A DNA stretch of 41,606 nt, from assembly GCA_039807745.1 (NCBI GenBank), contig JBDHRV010000011.1, positions 1-41,606 on the forward strand, read 5' to 3'. Source of the DNA: JAEUMW01 sp039807745 (GTDB lineage: Bacteria > Pseudomonadota > Gammaproteobacteria > Burkholderiales > JAEUMW01). Position numbers and translations under genes: made by a program. The notes below the pieces were generated by a model. That model was not told the origin of the DNA. It saw only the letters and a program-made list of their open reading frames with translations, and did no database searches. Shown one piece after another: positions 1 to 7,623 of the stretch (position 1 is its first letter; each line of letters starts with the position of its first letter).

Positions 1-438
1 CAGGCGTTCGCCAACATGATGGCGCAAAGCGCGGGGCACACCTGCATGTTCGCCGTGCGCGCGTGTAACTACATGGTGCGGCCGCCGACGATGCTGGCGA
101 CCAAGGTCACCATCAAGGACTCGGCTTACGTCAACCTGATGGGCAGCGTGGTCCAGGCAGCCACCGCGGACGCGATCGTGGACTGCGTATCCGAGGGCAT
201 CATCCCGAAGGAGCAGGTCAACAACCTCTGCATCATCTCGCTGGTATGGATCGACCCGCGCGCACCCAAGGATCCCAACCTCGACACCGACGACATGTAC
301 CGGACGAATTACGAGGCCACCAAGCTCGCCGTGCAGCGCGCGTTGAACGACGAACCGGGCATCGACGAGCTGATCCGGACACGCGAGAGCGTCAAGCACG
401 ACATGTTCGACGCGGCTACCGGCAAGTGGATGCTGTAG
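1..438 (+). CDS. fae: Formaldehyde-activating enzyme family protein (Fae), C-terminal part
   Basis: The frame is open from base 1, so the N-terminus lies outside the window; about 145 codons are present, ending at TAG. The Fae family condenses formaldehyde with tetrahydromethanopterin in the cytoplasm, or occurs as paralogues of unproven function. The visible part has the family blocks: QAFAN at the left edge, ATKVTIKD at about bases 88-111, a VSEGIIP block, and the C-terminal YEATKLAVQRAL followed by RESVKH. The tail after VKH (about ten residues) is longer than in the short Fae proteins I remember. The proposed catalytic histidine lies near the N-terminus and cannot be checked. No other methanopterin-pathway gene is in view, so a paralogue without the classical activity is possible. 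Confidence 0.8.
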   Translation, partial: QAFANMMAQSAGHTCMFAVRACNYMVRPPTMLATKVTIKDSAYVNLMGSVVQAATADAIVDCVSEGIIPKEQVNNLCIISLVWIDPRAPKDPNLDTDDMYRTNYEATKLAVQRALNDEPGIDELIRTRESVKHDMFDAATGKWML

Positions 439-468
439 CACTCCGCAGCTCGAAGCAGGAGGCCGCGG

Positions 469-954
469 ATGGCGCTCAACGCATATCTCAAAGTGCAAGG
501 CGAAATGCAGGGCGACATCAAGGGTTCGGCGACCGTCAAGGGTCGCGAGGGGCGCATCGTGGTGATCGCGTGCAGCCACGACATCGACAGCGCGCGAGAT
601 CCGGCGAGCGGCCTCAAGACCGGGAAACGGAAGCACAGCCCGCTCGTCATCATGAAGGAGCTCGACCGCAGCTCGGTGCCGCTGCGCCAGGCGCTCGTCA
701 TCAACGAGACCTTCACGCTGTGGGAGCTGCAATTCTGGCGCGCCATGACGCGCGGCACCGAAAAGCAGCACTTCACGATCCGGCTCCTGAACGCCCAGGT
801 GGAGAGCGTGCATCTCGAGCTCGCGAATACGCGCAGCCCCGAGACGTCCAAGCTGCCGGAGATGGAACGTATCGCCTTCAGCTACGAAAGGATCGAGTGG
901 ATCTGGACCGACGGGCTGGTGGCGGAGGATGAGTGGGGGGCCGGGGCTCCCTAG
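469..954 (+). CDS. hcp: Hcp family type VI secretion tube protein
   Basis: This is a 161-residue protein of the Hcp1 family, which forms hexameric rings that stack into the type VI secretion inner tube and are also secreted. Family signs are the N-terminal AYLKVQGEMQGDIKG, the central block with HSPLVIMKELDRSS, and the C-terminal SYERIEWIW, which is typical of the last beta strand; the length is normal. A purine-rich AGGAGG sits about eight bases before the ATG. No sheath, baseplate, VgrG or effector gene is adjacent, so it is an orphan Hcp here. It starts 30 bases after the fae stop. Family assignment is firm; a secretion role is not shown by context. Confidence 0.88.
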   Translation: MALNAYLKVQGEMQGDIKGSATVKGREGRIVVIACSHDIDSARDPASGLKTGKRKHSPLVIMKELDRSSVPLRQALVINETFTLWELQFWRAMTRGTEKQHFTIRLLNAQVESVHLELANTRSPETSKLPEMERIAFSYERIEWIWTDGLVAEDEWGAGAP

Positions 955-1333
955 GTTCGTGCTCGCTTCGGCGCAGAGTTTCGGATGGATTTCCTGCCCT
1001 CGATCCACTATGCTTCACGACCTGCGACAAGCGCGGCGCACGGGCTTGCATTCCGGGGCGCGGCGCGGCTTGCCGCGCAGAAGAATACGGGGAGGATCGA
1101 ATCCGCGCATTGCACCTATCGACGCGGCCGTTGCCGGGGCATCCGCGGTTGCGCGCCTGCGCGTCGACAGGTACTGGCGTGGACCATTCGGCTTGCTCCT
1201 CCCTGATGGCTCGGTCGGCGAGTTCCAGCGGTGCTCCAAGGCCACCGTTGAGATTCGGCACCAACGCCTGAGCATCACGAGACCGCCGGCGGGCACTCGG
1301 CCGGTATGAAACAAACCATCAGAGAGGAAAGAA
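955..1333 (+). other. Intergenic region before phaE, no supported gene
   Basis: These 379 bases lie between hcp and phaE. Several overlapping short frames are open, but none has a convincing ribosome site or recognisable protein. A GC-rich inverted repeat (GCGCGGC, TT, GCCGCGC) at 1063-1078 could fold but has no T-tract. The last 20 bases hold the purine-rich phaE ribosome site (GAGAGGAAAG). Any phaE promoter should lie here; I see no clear -35/-10 pair. Confidence 0.5.
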
Positions 1334-2416
1334 ATGGACGCTACCGAACAGATCGGCACGGCCGTCAACACCTGGACCGAAGCGCAGAAACGCCTGGTGG
1401 ACGGGTGGATGGGGCTGCTCAACAGCGCCGCGGCGGTGAACACCGGCTCGCCGGATCCGGCCGAGTGGCTCAAGAACAGCGCGGATGCCTTCGGCAAGGG
1501 TACGAGCGAAGCCGGGCGCGAGCTGCTGGACAAGCTGTTGAGCGGCCAGAATGCCGCCAAGCAGGCGACGGATTTTTTCCTCAAGGCATGGAAGGTCGTC
1601 GCGCCGAGCGTCGACGCCGGCAAGGACTGGCGGGTCGACTTCGAGAACTTCTCCAAGCAGTGGAGCGAGCAGATGGCGTCCTCGCTCGACCGCAGTACCG
1701 GGATGATGAAGGATCTGACCGACCTCACCAAGTCCATGGGGAAGGACTGGCCACCGGTGCTCCTGCCGTGGCTCGCCTTCATGGGCCAGTCGAGCACGGC
1801 GGGTCACCTGGGCGAGGCAACCCTCGGCGGAGCGGCCAACCTCACGCGGCTGCTGGCGATGGAATCCGAGCTCTTCCCGTTTCTTTCGGGCCTTGCCGAG
1901 ATGCCCCGCGCGGGCCTCACGCGTGAGAAGAACGCGAAGCTGCTGCGGTATCTGGACGCGGTGGTCGACGCGCGCCGCACCAACCTGAAGTTCCAGACCA
2001 TGATGGCCCAGGGCATGGGCAAGGCGGTCGAGGCGACCATCGATCGCCTGGCGCAGCTCAAGGCCAAGGGCGAGAAGATCAGCTCCGTGCGGGATCTGAT
2101 GAAGCTCTGGTTCACGTCGGCGGACGGCACCCTGATGCACGTCTTCAATTCACCCGAGTTCCTCGCCATCCAGGACGAGATGACGACGGCGAACAACGAG
2201 CTGCGGATCCGTCAGCGCGCGATGCTCGAGGACGTCTACCTGCAGCTCGACATTCCTACCCGGTCGGAGATCGACGACACGTACAAGATCATCCACGACC
2301 TCAAGATCGAGGTGCGCGCGCTGAAGAAGGCACTTGCCGCGGCCACCGGCACCAAGGTCGTCGCGAAAACATCCGGTGCGCGCAACGCGAGCCGCAGCAA
2401 GGCGAAGGGAGGGTGA
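1334..2416 (+). CDS. phaE: Class III PHA synthase subunit PhaE
   Basis: This 360-residue protein is the non-catalytic partner of the class III poly(3-hydroxyalkanoate) synthase. PhaE binds and activates PhaC on the surface of PHA granules. Evidence is the overall match to the PhaE family: N-terminal WTEAQKRLVDGWMGLL, a long helical middle, the C-terminal block with TRSEIDDTYKIIHDLKIE, and a Lys/Ala-rich tail. The decisive context is the class III phaC 69 bases downstream. The ATG at 1334 follows GAGAGGAAAG at good spacing. The length agrees with the family, about 350-360 residues. The pair should be one transcription unit. Confidence 0.92.
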   Translation: MDATEQIGTAVNTWTEAQKRLVDGWMGLLNSAAAVNTGSPDPAEWLKNSADAFGKGTSEAGRELLDKLLSGQNAAKQATDFFLKAWKVVAPSVDAGKDWRVDFENFSKQWSEQMASSLDRSTGMMKDLTDLTKSMGKDWPPVLLPWLAFMGQSSTAGHLGEATLGGAANLTRLLAMESELFPFLSGLAEMPRAGLTREKNAKLLRYLDAVVDARRTNLKFQTMMAQGMGKAVEATIDRLAQLKAKGEKISSVRDLMKLWFTSADGTLMHVFNSPEFLAIQDEMTTANNELRIRQRAMLEDVYLQLDIPTRSEIDDTYKIIHDLKIEVRALKKALAAATGTKVVAKTSGARNASRSKAKGG

Positions 2417-2485
2417 CGGCTTCACCCGTGCGGTGACCCCGTCGCCATTGCAGAACCGAGACAACGAGAATAGGAGATCTTCGAT

Positions 2486-3592
2486 ATGGTGTTCCCGATT
2501 CAGATCCAGGCGAGCGACATCGCGCGCGAAATCAGCGAGATCAACCGCAAGCTCACGAAGGGGATCGAGAATCTCAATCACCTGAAGGACGCGGACGTCG
2601 ACATCGGCAGCACGCCGAAGGACACGGTCTTCGAGCTGGACCGCCTCAAGGTGTACCACTACAAGCCCACGGTCGAGGCGAGCAAGATCATGAAGACGCC
2701 GTTCGTGATCACGCCGCCGCTCATCAACGGCTACGAGGTCGCCGATCTGCAGCCGGACCGCTCGCTCGTGCGCAATCTTCTCAATGAAGGCATCGACGTC
2801 TACCTCATCAACTGGGGCTATCCGAAGCCGGCCGACAAGTGGCTGACGGTCGACGATTACGTGGAGGGATACCTCGACGAGTGCGTCGATGTCATCCTCG
2901 ATCTGCACGGGGCCGAGAAGCTCACGATGTTCGGCATCTGCCAGGGCGGCACGCTCAGCACCTGCTATTCGTGCCTGCACCCGGACAAGATCGCGCATCT
3001 CGTGCTGACCGTCTCTCCGATCGACTTTCACGCCTATCAGTGGACCAAGGAGCAGCCGCATATCGGCCTCATGTTCAACATGGCCTCAGGTGCGGATGTC
3101 GACACGATGGTCGCGGCCGCGGGCAATGTTCCGGCCGACCAGCTGAACGTCTCGTTCCTGATGGCCTCGCCGTTCAACCTTGCGGTCGGCAAGTACACCG
3201 ACCTCATCGATTCGCTCGATGACAAGAATGCGCTGCTCAACTTCCTGCGCATGGAGAAGTGGCTCTTCGGCGGTCCCGCCGCGGCCGGCGAGGCGTACCG
3301 TCAGTTCGTGAAGGAGTTCCTTCACAACAACAAGCTGGTGAAGGGCGAGCTCGAGCTGGGCGGGCGCAAGGTCGACATGAAGAACCTCACCATGCCGATC
3401 CTCAGCATCTACGCGGAGCGCGACCACCTCGTGCCGCCCGCGTGCACGGTCGGGATGAAGAAGTACATCGACAACAAGGACTACACCGAGCTCGCCATCA
3501 AGACCGGGCACATCGGCATCTACACCGGCGGTGCGTCGCAGAAGATCCTGGCGCCGGCCGTAGGGAACTGGTTGCGGGAGCGGGGTGCCTGA
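2486..3592 (+). CDS. phaC: Class III PHA synthase catalytic subunit PhaC
   Basis: This 368-residue alpha/beta-hydrolase-fold enzyme polymerises (R)-3-hydroxyacyl-CoA, chiefly 3-hydroxybutyryl-CoA, into PHA with release of CoA. The lipase-like box GICQGG puts the nucleophile at Cys152. The rest of the triad is Asp313 in ERDHLVPP and His342 in TGHIG. The short length and absence of a long N-terminal domain mark class III (about 355 residues in Allochromatium), in agreement with the adjacent phaE. The ATG follows TAGGAG. A good hairpin terminator lies 26 bases after the stop. Confidence 0.95.
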   Translation: MVFPIQIQASDIAREISEINRKLTKGIENLNHLKDADVDIGSTPKDTVFELDRLKVYHYKPTVEASKIMKTPFVITPPLINGYEVADLQPDRSLVRNLLNEGIDVYLINWGYPKPADKWLTVDDYVEGYLDECVDVILDLHGAEKLTMFGICQGGTLSTCYSCLHPDKIAHLVLTVSPIDFHAYQWTKEQPHIGLMFNMASGADVDTMVAAAGNVPADQLNVSFLMASPFNLAVGKYTDLIDSLDDKNALLNFLRMEKWLFGGPAAAGEAYRQFVKEFLHNNKLVKGELELGGRKVDMKNLTMPILSIYAERDHLVPPACTVGMKKYIDNKDYTELAIKTGHIGIYTGGASQKILAPAVGNWLRERGA

Positions 3593-3618
3593 GGCGGCTT
3601 GGCCGAGCAAAGAGAACC

Positions 3619-3652
3619 GGCGCTGGGCAAATCCCCCAGCGCCTTCTTGTTC
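3619..3652 (+). terminator. Intrinsic terminator after phaEC
   Basis: A perfect nine-base stem, GGCGCTGGG (3619-3627) with CCCAGCGCC (3635-3643), is followed by TTCTTGTT. It lies just downstream of the phaC stop and would end phaEC transcription before the opposing sulfotransferase gene. Confidence 0.75.
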
Positions 3653-3682
3653 GAAGACGCACGGGAACTTGCGTGCGTTGGG

Positions 3683-4672
3683 CTATCGGCGACCGGCTCT
3701 GGTAATCGAGAAGTAGCGGAGGCTGTGCTTGACGTTCGCCAGCCAACCGAACCGATCGCGCTTGCTCTGGAGGAGGTTCCACCCATCCCTGAGCTGGGCC
3801 GCCCGCATTCTCCACTCAGGCATGCGCCGGCGCGGTTGAACCGGGGCCGCGAGCTCGTACCCGCATGCCAGCAGCGTCTCACCGGCAATCGCCTCAATTT
3901 CGATCAGGACGCCGCGAGGCATGCGCTTACGGTACTCGCCGAAGTTGTCCGCAACGATTCGCGCCTCTCCCTTTGCGTTGCCCAGATTCTCAGTCGGCCT
4001 TTCCAGGAGTGTCATGCTCGCGTCGAACTCAACCCCGAGGAAATCACAGAGGCGCAGCAATGCGTTTGTCGGGTCTCGCAGCAGATCCTCGTAACGTAGT
4101 TCGGTGTAGGTCGTTGCACCGAGCGTGCGGCCTACGTCGCGTGCACGCTCCACGTCGTCGACCCAACGTTGGCTGGCGCGAAGCATGTTTTTCGACCAGG
4201 CCGCATTGATCGAGAGACAATAATCCCGCACGTCCCGAATGAGGTGAATGAACTTCGCGCTCGGGTAGAGACGGGAAATGAGGGTGAGATCGTCGATATA
4301 GGACGGAGACTTATCGCCCCAGACGATGTCGCTGTCGACCGGCGCCTCGACGTCGATGCGTACCAGCGCCTCGAATATACCCGCCGCCGTGAAGTCGCGG
4401 CACTTTGCATACCACGCCCTCGCACTCAGGGGTGGCCCGTAGTCTTGTCGATACTGAAAGTAGCTGGAACCGCCGATATGCTTGTGAAAGCGCTCGAAAC
4501 GAGAGAAATCGCTCAGATCACCGAAGCGCTCGATGCACCTGACCAGATACGGCAGGAACTCGGTCTCAGCCGGCGGTATAGCGATTCTGGGATGACGATT
4601 CAGTAGCTCCCTCAGGAGCTTCGTGCCTGAGCGTGGCATTCCCACAAGAAACAAAGGGCCCGCGAAACCCAT
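3683..4672 (-). CDS. Sulfotransferase family protein
   Basis: This 329-residue protein belongs to the PAPS-dependent sulfotransferase fold. The 5'-phosphosulfate loop is GMPRSGTKL at residues 11-19, and the 3'-phosphate site is suggested by the FIHLIRDVRD block with Ser about five residues on. The acceptor is unknown; relatives sulfate glycans, lipids or proteins. The frame is open further upstream from a TTG at 4699, but the ATG at 4672 is preferred because GGAGG lies nine bases before it and the protein then begins at the fold. It stands alone, facing phaEC, and its base composition looks less GC-rich than its neighbours. That fits an acquired single-gene insertion, though this is only an impression. 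Confidence 0.85.
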   Translation of the reverse strand: MGFAGPLFLVGMPRSGTKLLRELLNRHPRIAIPPAETEFLPYLVRCIERFGDLSDFSRFERFHKHIGGSSYFQYRQDYGPPLSARAWYAKCRDFTAAGIFEALVRIDVEAPVDSDIVWGDKSPSYIDDLTLISRLYPSAKFIHLIRDVRDYCLSINAAWSKNMLRASQRWVDDVERARDVGRTLGATTYTELRYEDLLRDPTNALLRLCDFLGVEFDASMTLLERPTENLGNAKGEARIVADNFGEYRKRMPRGVLIEIEAIAGETLLACGYELAAPVQPRRRMPEWRMRAAQLRDGWNLLQSKRDRFGWLANVKHSLRYFSITRAGRR

Positions 4673-4692
4673 CTTCCTAACCCTCCGGTTTC

Positions 4693-4726
4693 CCGACAAA
4701 CTGCCAGGGTCTGAAGACCCTGGCAG
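4693..4726 (-). terminator. Intrinsic terminator of the SDR-thiolase-DUF35 operon
   Basis: A perfect ten-base stem, CTGCCAGGGT (4701-4710) with ACCCTGGCAG (4717-4726) and a six-base loop, lies ten bases past the DUF35 stop. Read leftward it is followed by TTTGTC. It sits just upstream of the sulfotransferase ribosome site, so that gene must have its own promoter or depend on readthrough. Confidence 0.7.
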
Positions 4727-4736
4727 TGATGTGACG

Positions 4737-5159
4737 TTACTTCACGACCTCGAACCCGAGGAGTGTTTTCTTCGCCTCCCCTTCGCCGCGGTCGATGAAC
4801 ACCGCCTTGACCGGCATGCCGATCTTCACGCTATCGGCCGGCGTCGACAGATTGACGCCGAGGATCTGGCCGCTGATCGCGGGCCCTTCCTTCAGGCGCA
4901 CGATGCCGGCGCAATACGGATTGTCGCGGCTGTAGCCGGCTTCGATCATGTGCGTTGGCGGCACCGTGATCACCGTGAAGGCGATGACTTCCCCTTCGCC
5001 GGAGACCGCTTCCCATTGCATATCGTCCGTGTAGCTCTTGGTGCAAAGCGGACGCGGCGGGAAATAGAGTTTGCCGCTGGTCTTGTTGCGGCAGCCCATC
5101 AGCTTGTGCTCCGAGAGAAACTTCGTGAAGCCGGCATTGTTGAATGGCACGTCGCTCAT
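4737..5159 (-). CDS. DUF35 OB-fold protein, partner of thiolase, with degenerate zinc ribbon
   Basis: This 140-residue protein has the two-part DUF35 layout: an N-terminal rubredoxin-like ribbon (about residues 18-50, LYFPPRPLC) and a C-terminal OB fold (about 55-138, GEVIAFTVITVPP, then a C-terminal LLGFEVVK strand). Such proteins form complexes with the thiolase encoded next to them and help shape the acyl-CoA site, as in BbsA/BbsB, archaeal thiolase/HMG-CoA synthase and steroid side-chain aldolases. Only two of the usual four ribbon cysteines remain (Cys23 and Cys39; the partners are Lys26 and Ser42), so zinc is probably not bound. It starts three bases after the thiolase stop, with GGAGG inside the thiolase end, so translation is probably coupled. 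Confidence 0.85.
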   Translation of the reverse strand: MSDVPFNNAGFTKFLSEHKLMGCRNKTSGKLYFPPRPLCTKSYTDDMQWEAVSGEGEVIAFTVITVPPTHMIEAGYSRDNPYCAGIVRLKEGPAISGQILGVNLSTPADSVKIGMPVKAVFIDRGEGEAKKTLLGFEVVK

Positions 5160-5162
5160 CGC

Positions 5163-6428
5163 TCAGTTCCTCCGCTCGAAGATGTGCACGATGGCGGCCA
5201 TTCCGCTGCCGCCGAGATTGAGGGTAAGGCCCAGATTCAAATCACCGGGCACCTGCCGCGGTCCGGCTTCCCCGCGCATCTGCTTGAAGACTTCCACGAT
5301 CTGCCCGGCGCCGGTCGCGCCGACCGGGTGCCCCTTCGACTTGAGGCCGCCGGACGAATTGATGGGGCGCGGCCCGAGACGGGCAGTCTGGCCTTCGGCG
5401 ATCGCGCGGAAACCTTCACCCGGTTTGAAGAACCCGAGGTCCTCGATGGCGAGCAGCTCGGCGATCGTGAAGCAGTCGTGCACTTCGCACACCTTGATGT
5501 CCTTGGGTGCCACGCCAGCCGACCCGTATGCCTGCTCGGCCGCGACTTTGGTGGCCTTGATGCTGGTCAGGCTTTCCCGCTCGTAGGTCGGGACGTCGCT
5601 GCCCTGACCGTAGCCGATGACGTGGAGCGGCTTGTCCGTGAACTTCGAGGCGATCTCGTCGGCCACCAGCAGCAGCGCGACCGCGCCGTCGGAAACGGGC
5701 GAGCAGTCGAAGAGCCGCATCGGCCACGCGATCGGCGGGTTGGCCCTGTCGTCCTTCAGGAACGCCATTTCGTTTTCCCACGACGGGACCGGCTTGCCGC
5801 GCTTGGCGGCGGACTTCTGTTTGCTCGCCATGATGTCGGCGATGCGGGCGCCGAACTGGGCCTTCGGGTTGAGGGCGCCGTTCTCGTGGTTCTTGATGGC
5901 GATCTGCATGAACGTGTCGGGCGTAGCGCCGTACTGGTGCATGTACGCCGTCGCGAGCGTGGCGTAGAGGCCCGGGAACGTGAAGCCCGCCGGGTTCTCG
6001 TACAAACTGTCGCTCGCGGTCGCCAGAACGTCTGTCACGCGCGCGATCGGCAGATCGCTTTCCTTCTCGAGACCGCCGACCAGGACCACATCGGCCATCC
6101 CCGACCCGATCGCCATCAGCGCCTGCCGGAAGGCGAGGCCGCTGCTGGCGCACGCGCATTCGGTGCGCGTTGCGGGAATGGGTGTCAGGCCGACCGAATC
6201 GGCGACGAAGGGCGCCATGAAATTCTGCCCTTCGAACATCGTGCTGCTGTAGTTGCCGATGACAAGCGCGTCGATGTCCTTCGGATCGAAGCCTTTGTCG
6301 ACGGACCCCTGCATGTCGCGGAATGCATCGACGAACATGTCCCGCGTATTGAGGCCGGGAAACGCGCCGAACGAGGTCATCCCCGCGCCCACGAGCGCGG
6401 CACCCCTTTTCATCTTTCGAACAGCCAT
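5163..6428 (-). CDS. Thiolase family protein, SCP2/lipid-transfer-protein type
   Basis: This is a 421-residue thiolase-fold protein acting on acyl-CoA. The nucleophile is Cys93 in CACASSG. The family block HDCFTIAELL and the active-site histidine in GHPVGATGAGQ (about His367) are present. The usual C-terminal Cys-x-Gly is replaced by NLGGSG, as in SCP2/Ltp-like thiolases rather than biosynthetic PhaA. A strong GGGAGGA precedes the ATG. It lies between an SDR gene upstream and its DUF35 partner downstream, the arrangement of a beta-oxidation or thiolytic module. It may supply or recover acetyl- and propionyl-CoA for PHA, but the substrate cannot be read from sequence. Confidence 0.9.
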   Translation of the reverse strand: MAVRKMKRGAALVGAGMTSFGAFPGLNTRDMFVDAFRDMQGSVDKGFDPKDIDALVIGNYSSTMFEGQNFMAPFVADSVGLTPIPATRTECACASSGLAFRQALMAIGSGMADVVLVGGLEKESDLPIARVTDVLATASDSLYENPAGFTFPGLYATLATAYMHQYGATPDTFMQIAIKNHENGALNPKAQFGARIADIMASKQKSAAKRGKPVPSWENEMAFLKDDRANPPIAWPMRLFDCSPVSDGAVALLLVADEIASKFTDKPLHVIGYGQGSDVPTYERESLTSIKATKVAAEQAYGSAGVAPKDIKVCEVHDCFTIAELLAIEDLGFFKPGEGFRAIAEGQTARLGPRPINSSGGLKSKGHPVGATGAGQIVEVFKQMRGEAGPRQVPGDLNLGLTLNLGGSGMAAIVHIFERRN

Positions 6429-6525
6429 GAGTGAATCCTCCCTCGATGCGGGACGACCGCATTCGCCACCTTCGGGATAGGCAGTCGGACCCGCGCTTGG
6501 ACGTCAATGACCAGGAATGGCAGAC

Positions 6526-6553
6526 CGGCCGGGGCGCGCTCGCCGCGCCCGGC
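6526..6553 (-). other. GC-rich hairpin between the SDR and thiolase genes
   Basis: GGCCGGGGCGCG (6526-6537) can pair with CGCGCCCGGCC (6543-6553) with one bulged base. It lies 17 bases past the SDR stop, in the 142-base SDR-thiolase gap. There is no T-tract, so it is at best an attenuator or RNA-stability element. Confidence 0.35.
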
Positions 6554-6570
6554 CCGACGGCTGCCGAACC

Positions 6571-7365
6571 TTACTTGGCGCGCTGGCGTGCGCCGTAGGT
6601 GACCCCGCCGGTCACCTCGATCAAGGTTCCGTCCACGGCATCGTTCTCGACGATGAAGCGGAACGCGGACGCGATCTCCGTTGGCTCGACCAGGCGCCCG
6701 ACATGCACGTCCTTGAGGATGGCGTTGAGCGCCTCCTGGTTCATCCCGAGCAGGATCGGGGTGGCCGTGTATCCGGGAGCGATGGCCGCCACGCGGATGC
6801 CACTGATGCCCTTCATGGCGAGCTCGCCGACCAGAATCTTCGGCCACAAGGCGAGAGAGGCCTTGGTCGACGAATAGTTGATCTGACCGACCTGTCCGGT
6901 ATGGTTGATCGAGGAGGTCAGGATGACGACACCCTTGCAGCCGTTGTCGACCATCCGCCGCACGCTCTCGCGCACCGTCAGGAAGGCGCCGACCAGGTTG
7001 ACTTCGATGACCGACCTGAAGGCTTGGACGCTCATCACGCTCTTCACCTTGCCGGCCTTGTCGGTGTTGACCACCAGACCGTCCGAAATGATCCCGGCAT
7101 TGGCGAACACGACGTTGATGGCGCCGAACTTGGACATCGCCGCGTCCATCAACGCCGCGACGTCTTCTTCCTTGGTGACGTTGCCGGCAACGCCGATCGC
7201 CTCGCCGCCGGCGGCCTTGATCTCGTTCACCACACGATCGAGACCTTCCTGGTTCATGTCGCCCAGAACGACCTTCGCGCCGCCCTTGGCCATTTCCTTC
7301 GCGACGACTTCGCCGATGCCGCTGCCGCCGCCCGTGATGACTACCACGCTCCCTTTGACTTGCAT
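6571..7365 (-). CDS. SDR family NAD(P)-dependent oxidoreductase (FabG-like)
   Basis: This 264-residue classical short-chain dehydrogenase/reductase has the cofactor loop TGGGSGIG at residues 11-18 and a catalytic tetrad read as Asn123, Ser151, Tyr164 and Lys168 (YSSTK). The usual NNAG is ANAG here. A 20-residue insert after ISDGLVV (about 95-115) resembles FabG-like 3-ketoacyl-CoA reductases. Likely reaction: 3-oxoacyl-CoA to 3-hydroxyacyl-CoA or the reverse. Next to PHA synthase genes it could act like PhaB, but stereochemistry cannot be predicted. The frame is open back to 7506; the ATG at 7365 is chosen because GGGAGAAGGAAG precedes it and the protein then begins at the fold. Confidence 0.85.
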   Translation of the reverse strand: MQVKGSVVVITGGGSGIGEVVAKEMAKGGAKVVLGDMNQEGLDRVVNEIKAAGGEAIGVAGNVTKEEDVAALMDAAMSKFGAINVVFANAGIISDGLVVNTDKAGKVKSVMSVQAFRSVIEVNLVGAFLTVRESVRRMVDNGCKGVVILTSSINHTGQVGQINYSSTKASLALWPKILVGELAMKGISGIRVAAIAPGYTATPILLGMNQEALNAILKDVHVGRLVEPTEIASAFRFIVENDAVDGTLIEVTGGVTYGARQRAK

Positions 7366-7623
7366 GCTTCCTTCTCCCGTCTCGGTGTTGAGCCCCGCTG
7401 CCATGCGATCGCGACCAGGGTGTCGTTCACTCGGTCGGCGACTCGCATAACTCCCATGCGCGAACGGCCCGGGCTCTCCTCCCGTGCGCATGCAACTTGT
7501 TGACAAGCGCCCCGACCCTGTCGACGATGCGATCGATTCGAGGCGGTCGCTATCTTACCGCGAATCGCGGACGTTTGCGCCGGCGCGGCGGCATCCCGTG
7601 CGAGCGCGTGGGGAGGATGAACA
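7366..7623. promoter_or_regulatory. Divergent promoter region, SDR operon / patatin gene
   Basis: This 258-base gap lies between two genes reading away from each other. It contains the short palindrome CTTGT-TG-ACAAG at 7496-7507, which includes a consensus-like TTGACA at 7500-7505. Seventeen bases on, the -10 match is poor (GACGAT). The palindrome is a candidate operator for a dimeric repressor; no regulator gene is adjacent. The patatin ribosome site GGGGAGGA lies at the right end. Confidence 0.35.

Noticed and set aside
985..1206. A 73-codon frame in the hcp-phaE gap
   Set aside because: No ribosome site, no recognisable protein, and three other frames are open in the same stretch.
4623..6434. 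A 603-codon open frame on the + strand opposite the DUF35 and thiolase genes
   Set aside because: It is antisense to two well-recognised proteins, is low-complexity (Arg, Asp, His, Val rich) and matches no family. GC-rich third positions keep antisense frames open.
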